A stretch of DNA of 64,000 nt, from NCBI GenBank assembly GCA_015056365.1, contig SVGM01000002.1, positions 62,001-126,000 of the forward strand, in the 5' to 3' direction. This DNA is from Clostridiales bacterium. Lineage in GTDB: Bacteria; Bacillota; Clostridia; Christensenellales; Aristaeellaceae. The notes under the pieces were generated by a model. The model searched no databases and was not told the origin of the DNA. It worked only from the letters and a program-made list of their open reading frames with translations. The translations under genes were made by a program, and so were the position numbers. Positions within the stretch are counted from its first letter, which is position 1. Every line of letters begins with the position of its first letter. Below are positions 52,748 through 60,678 of the stretch, piece after piece.

Positions 52748-54117
52748 TATTCGTTGCCCTCCTTGTCATTATTCTGATCGTTTTTGCCGCCCAGCAGATC
52801 GTTCAGCGCGCCAAAGGCCTTGGAGCCCAGCTCGCCCAGCAGGGTAGCGCCCTTGGCCAGACCGTCAAAGGCCTTATCCGCCAGCTCGCCGGTCTTCTGC
52901 TTGAAGGCTTCGGTTTTCTCCACAAAGGCGGGATCATTCACCTTGGCTTCGATTTTCTGACCCAAACCGCTGAAAGTTTCCTGGGCGGCGTTGGCGGCCT
53001 GATCCAGCATATCGGTGGTCTTGTTGATGAGCTGCTCCACAGCGCAGGGACCTTCGGTCATACCCTCCAGCTTCTCCACGATCTCGGCAACAGTGGGAAC
53101 CATGCCGCCGGTGCGGCCGTAGAACTCCACAGGGCGCTGACCTTCCACAGCTAGACGCACGTCGTCCACCATCTGACCAGTGCTCATTTCTACGCACAGG
53201 TACTTCTTGGCGGTCTTGAGGGTAGCGCGAATGGCCGCTTCGGGGAAGGGCCACAGGGTGATGGGGCGGATCATACCCACCTTGATGCCCTTCTCGCGGC
53301 ACTTGCGCATGGCGCTGCGGGCGATACGAGCGGTGGTGCCGTAGGCAACGATGACGATCTCGGCATCTTCCAGCATTTCTTCCTGCCAACGGCATTCGGC
53401 AGCCTCGATGGCGTCGTACTTGGCCTGCAGCTTCAGGCAGTGCTGCTCCAGGATAACGGGATCGATGTACAGGCTGTTGATGATGGCACGGGGGGCTTCT
53501 TCAGTGGCCTTGTGGCCGGTGGCAGCCCAGGTCTTTTCCTGCAAATCGGCAGCAGGGGCGCGGTCGGCAGCCTGATCCATATCCACAGGTTCCATCATCT
53601 GACCGATGAGACCGTCGCCCAGCACCATCACGGGGGTGCGATAACGATCCGCCAGGTCAAAGGCGTCCTGGGTCAGGGTGACGGCTTCCTGCACAGAGCC
53701 GGGAGCCAGCACGGGCATACGGTAGTCGCCGTGTCCGCCGCCGCGGGTGGCCTGATAATAGTCACTCTGGGCGGGCTGAATGCTGCCCAGACCGGGGCCG
53801 CCACGCACCATATTGACGATGACGCAGGGCACTTCCGCACCGACGATGTAGCTGATGCCTTCCTGCTTGAGGCTGATTCCGGGGGAGGAGGAGCTGGTCA
53901 TGACGCGCGCGCCAGCGCCGCCAGCACCGTAGACCATGTTGATGGCCGCTACTTCACTCTCCGACTGGAGGAAGCAGCCGCCTACCTGGGGCATACGCTT
54001 GCTCATGTATTCGGGAATCTGGTTCTGGGGCGTGATGGGGTAGCCGAAAAAGAAACGGCATCCGGCCTGGATGGCCGCCTCGGCGATGGCCTCATTGCCC
54101 TTCATAAGCTTTCTCAT
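52747..54117 (-). CDS. 2-oxoacid:ferredoxin oxidoreductase alpha subunit with extended tail
   Basis: A 456-residue alpha subunit. The pyrimidine-binding part has GCRFFFGYPITPQNQIPEY and SESEVAAINMVYGAGGAGA. The transketolase C-like part follows with VIVAYGTTARIARSAM and MIRPITLWPFPEAAI. The usual length is about 350-380. Here about 85 residues follow residue 370, made of Ala/Lys/Glu-rich amphipathic helices (KTTDMLDQAANAAQETF and similar) and a Gly/Asn/Asp-rich end, unlike the standard subunit. The enzyme oxidises a 2-oxoacid to acyl-CoA and CO2, reducing ferredoxin; the VorB/KorA assignment stays open. Confidence 0.93.
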   Translation of the reverse strand: MRKLMKGNEAIAEAAIQAGCRFFFGYPITPQNQIPEYMSKRMPQVGGCFLQSESEVAAINMVYGAGGAGARVMTSSSSPGISLKQEGISYIVGAEVPCVIVNMVRGGPGLGSIQPAQSDYYQATRGGGHGDYRMPVLAPGSVQEAVTLTQDAFDLADRYRTPVMVLGDGLIGQMMEPVDMDQAADRAPAADLQEKTWAATGHKATEEAPRAIINSLYIDPVILEQHCLKLQAKYDAIEAAECRWQEEMLEDAEIVIVAYGTTARIARSAMRKCREKGIKVGMIRPITLWPFPEAAIRATLKTAKKYLCVEMSTGQMVDDVRLAVEGQRPVEFYGRTGGMVPTVAEIVEKLEGMTEGPCAVEQLINKTTDMLDQAANAAQETFSGLGQKIEAKVNDPAFVEKTEAFKQKTGELADKAFDGLAKGATLLGELGSKAFGALNDLLGGKNDQNNDKEGNE

Positions 54118-54138
54118 GGGCTCAAACGACCTTCCTTC

Positions 54139-54345
54139 TTATTTTTCAACGGTGATGGCTACATCCGGGCACATGGTGGCGCAGAAAGCACAGCCGATGC
54201 AGGCTTCCATATTGGCGCAGTGGGCGGGATGATAGCCCTTTTTGTTCAGGTGAGACTTGTCAATTTCCATGATGTGCTTGGGGCAGGCGTCAATGCACAG
54301 ACCGCAGCCCTTGCAGACATCTTCGTTGACCGTAACGGTTGCCAT
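54139..54345 (-). CDS. 4Fe-4S ferredoxin-type delta subunit
   Basis: A 68-residue two-cluster protein. CKGCGLCIDACP and CIGCAFCATMCP are the two [4Fe-4S] motifs. It is the electron-accepting subunit of the 2-oxoacid oxidoreductase and the first gene of the four-gene operon, 21 bp before the alpha subunit. AAGGAGG is 8 bases before ATG. Confidence 0.96.
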   Translation of the reverse strand: MATVTVNEDVCKGCGLCIDACPKHIMEIDKSHLNKKGYHPAHCANMEACIGCAFCATMCPDVAITVEK

Positions 54346-54378
54346 ACCGTGTACCTCCTTTTCGAGTGTATACAGCTT

Positions 54379-54406
54379 ATTATACTGCTTGCGTAGGGAA
54401 AGTCAA
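54379..54406 (-). promoter_or_regulatory. Promoter of the oxidoreductase operon
   Basis: On the minus strand TTGACT (54401-54406) and a perfect TATAAT (54379-54384) with a 16-bp spacer, 33 bp before the ferredoxin gene. Confidence 0.88.
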
Positions 54407-54571
54407 CGAAAACAGGCGATGGGGAACAAATGAAACACAATTTGGCGCATGTTGCCGGAAAGGACGCATATCTGGTACAAATCAAATCGTTTCCTTAAGG
54501 AAATGCTCCACAGACCCACCTGTAAAACAAGGAATCCCAACTGGCTTTTTTGCGCACCGTGTGCTATGATA

Positions 54572-54580
54572 TGATAGATG
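54572..54580 (+). promoter_or_regulatory. Extended -10 promoter of kduI
   Basis: Within GTGTGCTATGATATGATAG, TGCTATGAT is an extended -10 element; a second TATGAT overlaps it. The -35 is poor. It lies about 50 bp before the kduI start. Confidence 0.5.
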
Positions 54581-54628
54581 TGCCAACGGTGTACCGTTGT
54601 TTTGATAACACAAAGGAGGCTGTATCTC

Positions 54629-55474
54629 ATGATGGACGTACGCTACTGTGCCAATCCTGAGGATTTCAAGCGTTATACCACTGAACAGACCCGCCGAGAG
54701 TTTCTCATTGACCGTCTGTTTGTGAAAAATGAAGTGATGGCCGTTTACAGCTATGCGGACCGTATCGTCACCCTGGGCGTGATGCCGGTGGTGGATGCCG
54801 TTCCCCTGAGCAAGGACATCGACACGCGGAAGCTCTTCGGCTCCGATTATTTCCTGGAGCGCCGTGAGCTGGGCATTTTCAACCTGGGCGGCGCCGGACA
54901 GGTGATCGTGGACGGCGAAACCTACCAGATGACCAACAAGGACTGCCTGTACCTCACCCGCGGCACCCGCAACGTGTTCTTCTGCAGCAGCGATTCCGCT
55001 AATCCTGCCAAGTTCTACATGGTTAGCGCGCCTGCCCACTGCAGCTATGAAAACCGGCTCATCAAACTGGAAGAAGCCATTCAGCGCCCCGCCGGTTCTG
55101 TGGAAGCCTGCAGCAAGCGTACCATCTATCAGTTCATCCATCCCGATGTACTCAATACCTGCCAGCTCTCCATGGGCATGACCATGCTGGAGCCCGGCAG
55201 CGTGTGGAACGCCATGCCGGTGCACACCCATGATCACCGCATGGAAATCTACTACTACTGCGATATTCCGGAGGACAGCGCTGTCTTCCACCTGATGGGC
55301 CAGGGTGACGAGACCCGCCACATCGTCGTGCACAACGATCAGGCAGTCATCAGCCCTTCCTGGAGCATCCATGCCGGCGCCGGCACCAGCCAGTACACCA
55401 TCGTCTGGGCCATGGGCGGCGAGAATAAGGACTATGACGACATGGACCTGATCCCCATTTCTCAGCTTCGCTAA
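54629..55474 (+). CDS. kduI: 5-dehydro-4-deoxy-D-glucuronate isomerase
   Basis: A 281-residue KduI, which isomerises the pectin/uronate breakdown product DKI to DKII in the cytoplasm. The cupin zinc site is MPVHTHDHRMEIYYYCDIPE (two His and a Glu) with a further His in SIHAGAGTSQYTIVWAMGGEN. The N-terminus is MMDVRYCANPEDFKRYTTEQ. AAAGGAGG is 9 bases before ATG 54629. No kduD, lyase or transporter lies next to it. The two following genes are 15 and 28 bp apart, so they share its transcript. Confidence 0.95.
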   Translation: MMDVRYCANPEDFKRYTTEQTRREFLIDRLFVKNEVMAVYSYADRIVTLGVMPVVDAVPLSKDIDTRKLFGSDYFLERRELGIFNLGGAGQVIVDGETYQMTNKDCLYLTRGTRNVFFCSSDSANPAKFYMVSAPAHCSYENRLIKLEEAIQRPAGSVEACSKRTIYQFIHPDVLNTCQLSMGMTMLEPGSVWNAMPVHTHDHRMEIYYYCDIPEDSAVFHLMGQGDETRHIVVHNDQAVISPSWSIHAGAGTSQYTIVWAMGGENKDYDDMDLIPISQLR

Positions 55475-55489
55475 CCAAAGGAGCGGTTT

Positions 55490-56323
55490 ATGATTACCAA
55501 TGTTTCTTTCAAGCGGTATGCTGCCCTTTTGCTGTGCTGTTTGCTGACGTTAGGCTGTCTGGCAGCGTCTGCCGAGGTGGTCATCACCATCAGCAACAGT
55601 GCCGGTGAAGTGGTCTCTCAGACGGAAAGCGCCCCTCAGGAGGAGTCTGCGCAGCCCGTGCAGGAAGCCGCTCCTCAGGCAGGCTCTCCGGCGGCCCGTG
55701 ACCAATTCATCAATGATATCATTGACCTGGCGGAGTACCAGTTCGTCAAAACCGCCGGCAGGGCCCAGCGCGCCCAGTACAGCGGCGATATCTACGTCTG
55801 CAAAAACTTCACCGTCTATCTCTTCCGGGAAAACTGCGACAAGTACCGCATCGGTGAGTTCCCCGACGTGCCGCTGGTCATTCCGGACAACCGTCCCAAG
55901 AAGGAGTGCACCAACCCCGTCTATGGCGTGGAATGGAAGGACATCCCCGCTTCCGACGGCAATCCTTTCTATGTAGCCGCCCAGTTTGTCTACGATGACA
56001 GCAAGTCCAAGGACGAGAACTGGGAAGACGCACGAGCGTTTTTGAGACAGGTTCAGCGGGGCGACTATTTCCAGATGGCCGCCAACTATTATTACGGTGT
56101 GGGCGCACACAGCATGATCTTCATTGCCGACTACGACCCTGAGACCGATACCGTTCGCTGGTGCGACAGCAACATGAAGGGTGAAAAGCGCAACGGCGAA
56201 CGCTACGGCTACGTCCAGTTTGACGCGGTGAAGGAGATCGACTGGTTCGTGGACGCCTTCTGCCGCAAGAAGCACGGCGCCACCCTCTATCGTCTCCGGG
56301 ACGACATCATCTACGCTCCGTAA
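55490..56323 (+). CDS. Secreted protein with NlpC/CHAP-like features
   Basis: A 277-residue exported protein. A signal peptide (1-24, ending ASAEV) and a Gln/Ala/Ser-rich linker (to about 65) precede a folded domain. That domain holds YVCKNFTVYLF near 100, GDYFQMAANYYYGVGAHSMIF near 185 and VRWCDSNMKGEKRN near 222. The order Cys, then Gly-Asp, then His-(S/A)-hydrophobic strand is what papain-like NlpC/P60 or CHAP peptidases and amidases show, so a cell-wall peptidase is a fair guess. Catalytic identity is not proven, and no standard name fits. Confidence 0.72.
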   Translation: MITNVSFKRYAALLLCCLLTLGCLAASAEVVITISNSAGEVVSQTESAPQEESAQPVQEAAPQAGSPAARDQFINDIIDLAEYQFVKTAGRAQRAQYSGDIYVCKNFTVYLFRENCDKYRIGEFPDVPLVIPDNRPKKECTNPVYGVEWKDIPASDGNPFYVAAQFVYDDSKSKDENWEDARAFLRQVQRGDYFQMAANYYYGVGAHSMIFIADYDPETDTVRWCDSNMKGEKRNGERYGYVQFDAVKEIDWFVDAFCRKKHGATLYRLRDDIIYAP

Positions 56324-56351
56324 CCATATTATCGCAAAGGAAGCGATCTTC

Positions 56352-57635
56352 ATGAAGTATATTCTGGTCATCGGTGACGGCATGGCCGATACCTCCCTGC
56401 CTCAGCTGGCAGGCAAGACCCCTCTGGAAGCCCTGGCACTGAACTCTTTTGACCGTGCAGCAGGCTGTTTCTGCGGCCGTGCGCTGACCGTGCCCCACGG
56501 TCTGCCCGCAGGCAGCGATACTGCCATCCTCAGCATCTTCGGCTACTCCCCCAAGACCTATTACACCGGCCGCAGTGTTCTGGAAGCTGCCGGTATGGGC
56601 GTCAACGTACCCGAAGGCTGCATTAGCTTCCGTGTCAACCTGTGCGCCGTCACTCCCGACAGCGAAGGCCAGCTGGTCATCCATAGCCACAACGGCGGCA
56701 ACATCCACGGCGAGGAAGCCACCACCCTCATGAACGATCTGCTGGCGGATGAAACGTTTGCCCAGCTGATGAAGGATGCGGGTATGGAAATCACCGTGAC
56801 GGATACCTTCCGCCATGTGGGCGTTATGCACTCCGAGGCAAGGGATCTGGTTTCCGTGCGTTTCACCGAGCCCCACAACGTACTGGAAAGCCGCATCGAC
56901 AAGTATCTGCCCTATATGGATCGCGAGACCGCCGACCAGGCTGCCGTCAAGATGTGCCAGGACATCCGTGCCCTGATGCTGCGCAGCTACGAAGTATTGA
57001 AAGATCATCCGGTCAATCAGCGCCGCGTCAGCGAAGGCAAGCTTCCCGCCGACATGATCTGGCCCTGGGGCGCAGCCACCGCCATGCAGCTGCCCTCTTT
57101 CGAAGAAAAGTACGGCCATTACGGCACCGTAGTCAGCGCTGTACCGCTGGTCTGGGGCATCGCCGGTCTGGCTGGTCTGAAAACGCCCCATGTGGAAGGC
57201 GCCAACGGCGACCTGGACACCAACTACGAGGGCAAAGTCGCCTGTGCGCTGGACGCCCTGGCAAACGGCGACGACTTTGTCGCTGTCCACGTGGAAGCAC
57301 CGGACGAAATGGCCCATGCCGGCGACCTGGGCAAGAAGCTGGAAGCCATCCAGAACGTGGAATACCGTGTGGTTGGCCCCATTCTCAACGAAATGCACAA
57401 GCGGGGCGAGGACTTCCGCCTGCTTCTTTTGCCGGATCACCCCACCTTGCTCACCACCCGTACCCACGACGGCAGCCCTGTCCCCTACGCTGTGTACGAC
57501 AGCCGTACCGTCTTTAGCGCCCTCTCCGCCGGCAAGCCCATGCCTACCCGCAAGTTCTGCGAAAAGGAGATGCTCTCCGAGCCCGTGCTCATGGACGGCA
57601 CCGATTTGATGCGTGTGCTGTTTGAGCAGATTTGA
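56352..57635 (+). CDS. Cofactor-independent phosphoglycerate mutase, ApgM family
   Basis: A 427-residue alkaline-phosphatase-superfamily enzyme. Metal and nucleophile motifs are VIGDGMADTSLPQL (Asp near residue 9) and PAGSDTAILSIFGY (Ser near 57), then EAPDEMAHAGDLGKK and LLPDHPTLLTTRTHD, with the metal-binding His and Asp residues. It is the short archaeal-type ApgM, distinct from the 510-residue GpmI. In several bacteria this family acts as a homoserine kinase rather than a mutase, so the reaction is open. It ends before the 143-bp repeats. Confidence 0.9.
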   Translation: MKYILVIGDGMADTSLPQLAGKTPLEALALNSFDRAAGCFCGRALTVPHGLPAGSDTAILSIFGYSPKTYYTGRSVLEAAGMGVNVPEGCISFRVNLCAVTPDSEGQLVIHSHNGGNIHGEEATTLMNDLLADETFAQLMKDAGMEITVTDTFRHVGVMHSEARDLVSVRFTEPHNVLESRIDKYLPYMDRETADQAAVKMCQDIRALMLRSYEVLKDHPVNQRRVSEGKLPADMIWPWGAATAMQLPSFEEKYGHYGTVVSAVPLVWGIAGLAGLKTPHVEGANGDLDTNYEGKVACALDALANGDDFVAVHVEAPDEMAHAGDLGKKLEAIQNVEYRVVGPILNEMHKRGEDFRLLLLPDHPTLLTTRTHDGSPVPYAVYDSRTVFSALSAGKPMPTRKFCEKEMLSEPVLMDGTDLMRVLFEQI

Positions 57636-57745
57636 TGGCGTTTTGGGGTTGTTTTTGGACCCCGCCCCAAGCCCTGCAAGGGGCAGTGCCCCTTGACCCC
57701 GGTTCGCACCCATTGCATGGGTACGAGGGGGAAAGTTCATGATTT

Positions 57746-57784
57746 CAAAAAGCCGCTCGGATACGTTCGTCTGAGCGGCTTTTG
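57746..57784. terminator. Bidirectional terminator, repeat copy 1
   Basis: AAAAGCCGCTC and GAGCGGCTTTT pair across a 14-base loop (GGATACGTTCGTCT), with A- and T-tracts on both sides. It is the first of three copies and ends the ApgM-type transcript. Confidence 0.92.
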
Positions 57785-57888
57785 TTTGGAATCTTTTTGG
57801 GGCCCCGCCCCAAGCCCTGCAAGGGGCAGTGCCCCTTGACCCCGGTTCGCACCCATTGCATGGGTACGAGGGGGAAAGTTCATGATTT

Positions 57889-57927
57889 CAAAAAGCCGCT
57901 CGGATACGTTCGTCTGAGCGGCTTTTG
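57889..57927. terminator. Bidirectional terminator, repeat copy 2
   Basis: Identical in sequence to copy 1, 143 bp further on. Confidence 0.9.
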
Positions 57928-58031
57928 TTTGGAATATTTTTGGGGCCCCGCCCCAAACCCCGCAAGGGGCAGTGCCCCTTGACCCCGATTCGCACCCATT
58001 GCATGGGTACGAGGGGGAGAGTTCATGATTT

Positions 58032-58070
58032 CAAAAAGCCGCTCGGACACGTTCGTCTGAGCGGCTTTTG
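58032..58070. terminator. Bidirectional terminator, repeat copy 3
   Basis: Same stem as copies 1 and 2, one base different in the loop (GGACACG instead of GGATACG). It lies just after the stop of the minus-strand hydrolase and can end that transcript. Confidence 0.9.
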
Positions 58071-58076
58071 ATGGTT

Positions 58077-58985
58077 TTACAGTTTGCTGTCCAGCCAGGT
58101 GATCAGATCCTGCCAGACTTCTTCCTTATTGATTTCGTTAAACATCTCATGGCGGCCATCGGGATAGAGCTTCATAGACAAATCCGCAATGCCTGCGGCT
58201 TTCAGCTCATCATGCACCTTGCGCACGCCTTCGCCGTTGGCGCCCACGGGATCCTTATCGCCGGAGAAAAGCAGCACCGGCACATCCTTTTTCATGGCGT
58301 CCAGCTTCTCCGGGTAGAGCCTGCTCAGGCCGTCAAACATATCCTTGTATGCCCGCGCAGTAAACATGAAGCCACACAGCGGATCTGCCACATACGCGTC
58401 CACCTGTTCCGGATCCCGGCTCAGCCAGTCGCACTCCGTACGAGGATTCTCGAAGGCCTGATTATTGGCGGAGAAGTTCATATTGTGCAGCAGCTTGCAG
58501 GGCTCTTTGCCCTTGCCCAGAAGGCACTGCAAACCCGAAATCAGTGTGCCGGCGGTGATGATCGGCTTTTCGAAATGGCCGGTTCCGCTGAAGATTACGC
58601 CGCTGAGACCCTCTTCATGCTGGAGGGCATAGCCGCGGGCCACAAAGCTGCCCATGCTGTGACCCAGCAGGAAATATGGCAAATCAGGGTATTCCTCCTG
58701 CGTCTGGACGCGGACGGCATGGGTATCGCTGAGCACAGCATCCCAGCCCTGCTTGTCGGCAAAGTAGCCCTTAATCTGAGCATTCTTTCCGTGGCCCAGA
58801 TGGGTATGCCCCACCACGTGATATCCCGCCGCGTTCAGCGCCTCAGCGGTGTCATCATAACGAGCGATGTGCTCCGCCATGCCATGCACCAGCTGCACCA
58901 CGCCTTTGGCCTCGCCCTGCGCAGGCCAGAAGCGTTTTTCCAATTCCTGCCCGGTTACCGAACGAAAGGTCATCTCCTGTACCAT
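58077..58985 (-). CDS. Alpha/beta hydrolase, lysophospholipase-like
   Basis: A 302-residue serine hydrolase of the monoglyceride lipase/lysophospholipase group. The nucleophile elbow is GHSMGSF near residue 105, the oxyanion region is LVHGMAEHIARYDD near 35, and the acid and His are in SGDKDPVGANGEG and YPDGRHEMFNE. AAGGAGG is 9 bases before ATG 58985. No signal peptide is visible, so it is cytoplasmic. It lies 41 bp from the SDR gene. Confidence 0.9.
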   Translation of the reverse strand: MVQEMTFRSVTGQELEKRFWPAQGEAKGVVQLVHGMAEHIARYDDTAEALNAAGYHVVGHTHLGHGKNAQIKGYFADKQGWDAVLSDTHAVRVQTQEEYPDLPYFLLGHSMGSFVARGYALQHEEGLSGVIFSGTGHFEKPIITAGTLISGLQCLLGKGKEPCKLLHNMNFSANNQAFENPRTECDWLSRDPEQVDAYVADPLCGFMFTARAYKDMFDGLSRLYPEKLDAMKKDVPVLLFSGDKDPVGANGEGVRKVHDELKAAGIADLSMKLYPDGRHEMFNEINKEEVWQDLITWLDSKL

Positions 58986-59026
58986 CCTGTCCGCCTCCTT
59001 TATGTTGTTTTGATGGCTGTATTGTT

Positions 59027-59779
59027 TTACTTCGCGTAAGGGCTGTCGAATTCCTTCTCAGCCTTGGTAACAGCATCCTCCAGGGTCATGCCGGCAAAGT
59101 TCTGCGCGCCAAGGAAGCGGCCGCACTTGCCGTCATTCACGAACGCGCCCACCACGATGCCGGGAATGGCGCTTTCGGGGGCGTTGGGTGCCTGCTGGCC
59201 GCCCAAATCGGTACGGCACCAGCCGGGATCGGTCAGATTGATGAGCACATCGGTGCCCTCGTACTTCATGCCCAGATCGATGGTCACCTTGTCCAGCGCA
59301 GCCTTGCTGGCGGAGTAACCGGCCTGCTGGGGATCCAGATTGATACCGCTGGTGGTGTTGAGGATGCGGCCAAAGCCCCGCTCCTGCATCTTGGGCAGGA
59401 AGTGGTAACAAATCATCATGGGCGCGATGGTGTTCACGTTGAAGCTGACCAGATAGTCCTCCTTGGGGGTGGACAGGTAGTCGTTGCGATAGGCGATCTG
59501 CAGGCCGGCGTTATTCAGCACGATATCCACCGGCACCTCCAGCGCGTCGATCTCTTGCAGCACCTTTTCCACAGCGGTGAGATCGTTCAGCTCCGCCGCC
59601 ACGCAATGAGCGTTCACGCCCAGCGCCTCCACTTCTGCTTTCACCTTTTGCGTACCCTCAAGGGTCCGGCTGTGCAGAATCAGGTTGCAGCCCTGCTTGG
59701 CCATGAAGACGGCGGTCAGATAGCCGATACCGCGGCTGGCGCCGGTAATCAGCGCCCATTTTCCCTTCACACTGATCAT
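59027..59779 (-). CDS. Short-chain dehydrogenase/reductase
   Basis: A 250-residue SDR. The NAD(P) motif is ALITGASRGIGYLTAVF near the N-terminus, the structural NNAG is present, and the catalytic Ser-Tyr-Lys set is in NTTSGINL and YSASKAALD. Cytoplasmic; substrate unknown. ATG 59779 with CAGGAGG upstream is preferred over an earlier in-frame start at 59815. Same strand as the neighbouring hydrolase and ABC genes. Confidence 0.92.
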   Translation of the reverse strand: MISVKGKWALITGASRGIGYLTAVFMAKQGCNLILHSRTLEGTQKVKAEVEALGVNAHCVAAELNDLTAVEKVLQEIDALEVPVDIVLNNAGLQIAYRNDYLSTPKEDYLVSFNVNTIAPMMICYHFLPKMQERGFGRILNTTSGINLDPQQAGYSASKAALDKVTIDLGMKYEGTDVLINLTDPGWCRTDLGGQQAPNAPESAIPGIVVGAFVNDGKCGRFLGAQNFAGMTLEDAVTKAEKEFDSPYAK

Positions 59780-59841
59780 CCTTGGTTCCTCCTGTTCATA
59801 TCTCTCATGCCGCATTCTGCGGCTTCCAAACCTACAAAAAC

Positions 59842-60678
59842 TTATTCAGGCTGACGCGTTCCCCGCATGCAGCGATAACTCAGCAGCATGGCCACGAAGG
59901 CAAGTGCGCCCTGGATCCACTGCCAGTTACTGCCGATGAAGGAGCCCGCCTCATCCACCCAGCGGATGAACTTGGCCAGCATGACCATCAATTCGCTCTG
60001 GGCGCCTCTCTCCACAGCGCTGAACACGTCCTGCAGCGCAGGCAGAAGCAGCAGCACCCACAATAGCAGCGGCACGCCCACCAGCACGCCGATGGTCAGG
60101 CCTTTCTTGCGGCGCAGACAGCAGCCAAACAGATAGAAGATACAGCTATACTCCAGCACCCACAGCATCTGCCAGGGCAGCTGCCGCAGGCCCTCCGCGG
60201 CGGTGGTCAGCACATACTCCTGTGCAGCCACCTCTCCCGCCCATACAGGCAGGGTAATCTGCGGGATCAAATTCATCAGCAACGCCGCCAGAAACTCCAT
60301 CCCGAAACTGATCACTGCGGAGATCAACAGATACGCCAGCGATGCAAGAACGATCGCCAGCAGATTGCCCAGCCATACGGCAACGCGCGGCGTGCCGAAA
60401 CGAAGCAGGAAGGTGGTTTCCTTATTGGCGATATCGATAGCGCAGATCAGCGCCAGCAAAAGCGACAGCGCCAAATCTGCCGAAACAGCCGTCAGCTGAT
60501 ATTCCGATACATTCAATCTGGCAAGCACCAGATTGATCACCTGTACTGCCAGCATGATCACCGCCAGCCAGAAGACGAACCCCCGCTTTTTCAGCCAGTG
60601 GAAGCGCATCACGCCGTTCAACCGGGAAAGGCGATACCAGGAATTGCCCTCAATCAGGGTTTTCATCCGGTTATCCAT
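59842..60678 (-). CDS. ABC transporter permease-like membrane protein
   Basis: A 278-residue membrane protein with six or so hydrophobic segments (about 35-55, 70-85, 100-140, 165-185, 200-225, 245-262), the layout of ABC-2-type permeases. Its ATG 60678 overlaps the ATPase stop (TGATG), and the coupling shows the two form one transporter. No export substrate can be named; antibiotic or lantibiotic exporters of this type are common. Confidence 0.85.
   Translation of the reverse strand: MDNRMKTLIEGNSWYRLSRLNGVMRFHWLKKRGFVFWLAVIMLAVQVINLVLARLNVSEYQLTAVSADLALSLLLALICAIDIANKETTFLLRFGTPRVAVWLGNLLAIVLASLAYLLISAVISFGMEFLAALLMNLIPQITLPVWAGEVAAQEYVLTTAAEGLRQLPWQMLWVLEYSCIFYLFGCCLRRKKGLTIGVLVGVPLLLWVLLLLPALQDVFSAVERGAQSELMVMLAKFIRWVDEAGSFIGSNWQWIQGALAFVAMLLSYRCMRGTRQPE

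Larger units (their letters stand above)
57652..58076. repeat. Three tandem copies of a 143-bp repeat with terminators
   Basis: Three near-identical units, exact period 143 bp (matching points 57661, 57804, 57947). Each has a GC-rich CCCCGCCCCAA segment, a hairpin AAGGGGCAGTGCCCCTT, CGCACCCATTGCATGGGTACG (a second inverted repeat) and a terminator-type hairpin. Copy 3 differs slightly. The unit lies between two convergent genes. Short open frames inside are by-products of the repeats, not genes. Confidence 0.95.

Noticed and set aside
56307..57740. 477-codon minus frame opposite the ApgM-type gene
   Set aside because: Antisense shadow; the plus-strand protein carries the metal motifs.
57782..57982. 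66-codon plus frame in the 143-bp repeats
   Set aside because: It is a translation of two repeat copies; it has no ribosome-binding site of its own and crosses a terminator.
57652..58076. Possible CRISPR array
   Set aside because: The unit is 143 bp with no variable spacers and contains terminators; only three copies. No cas genes nearby.
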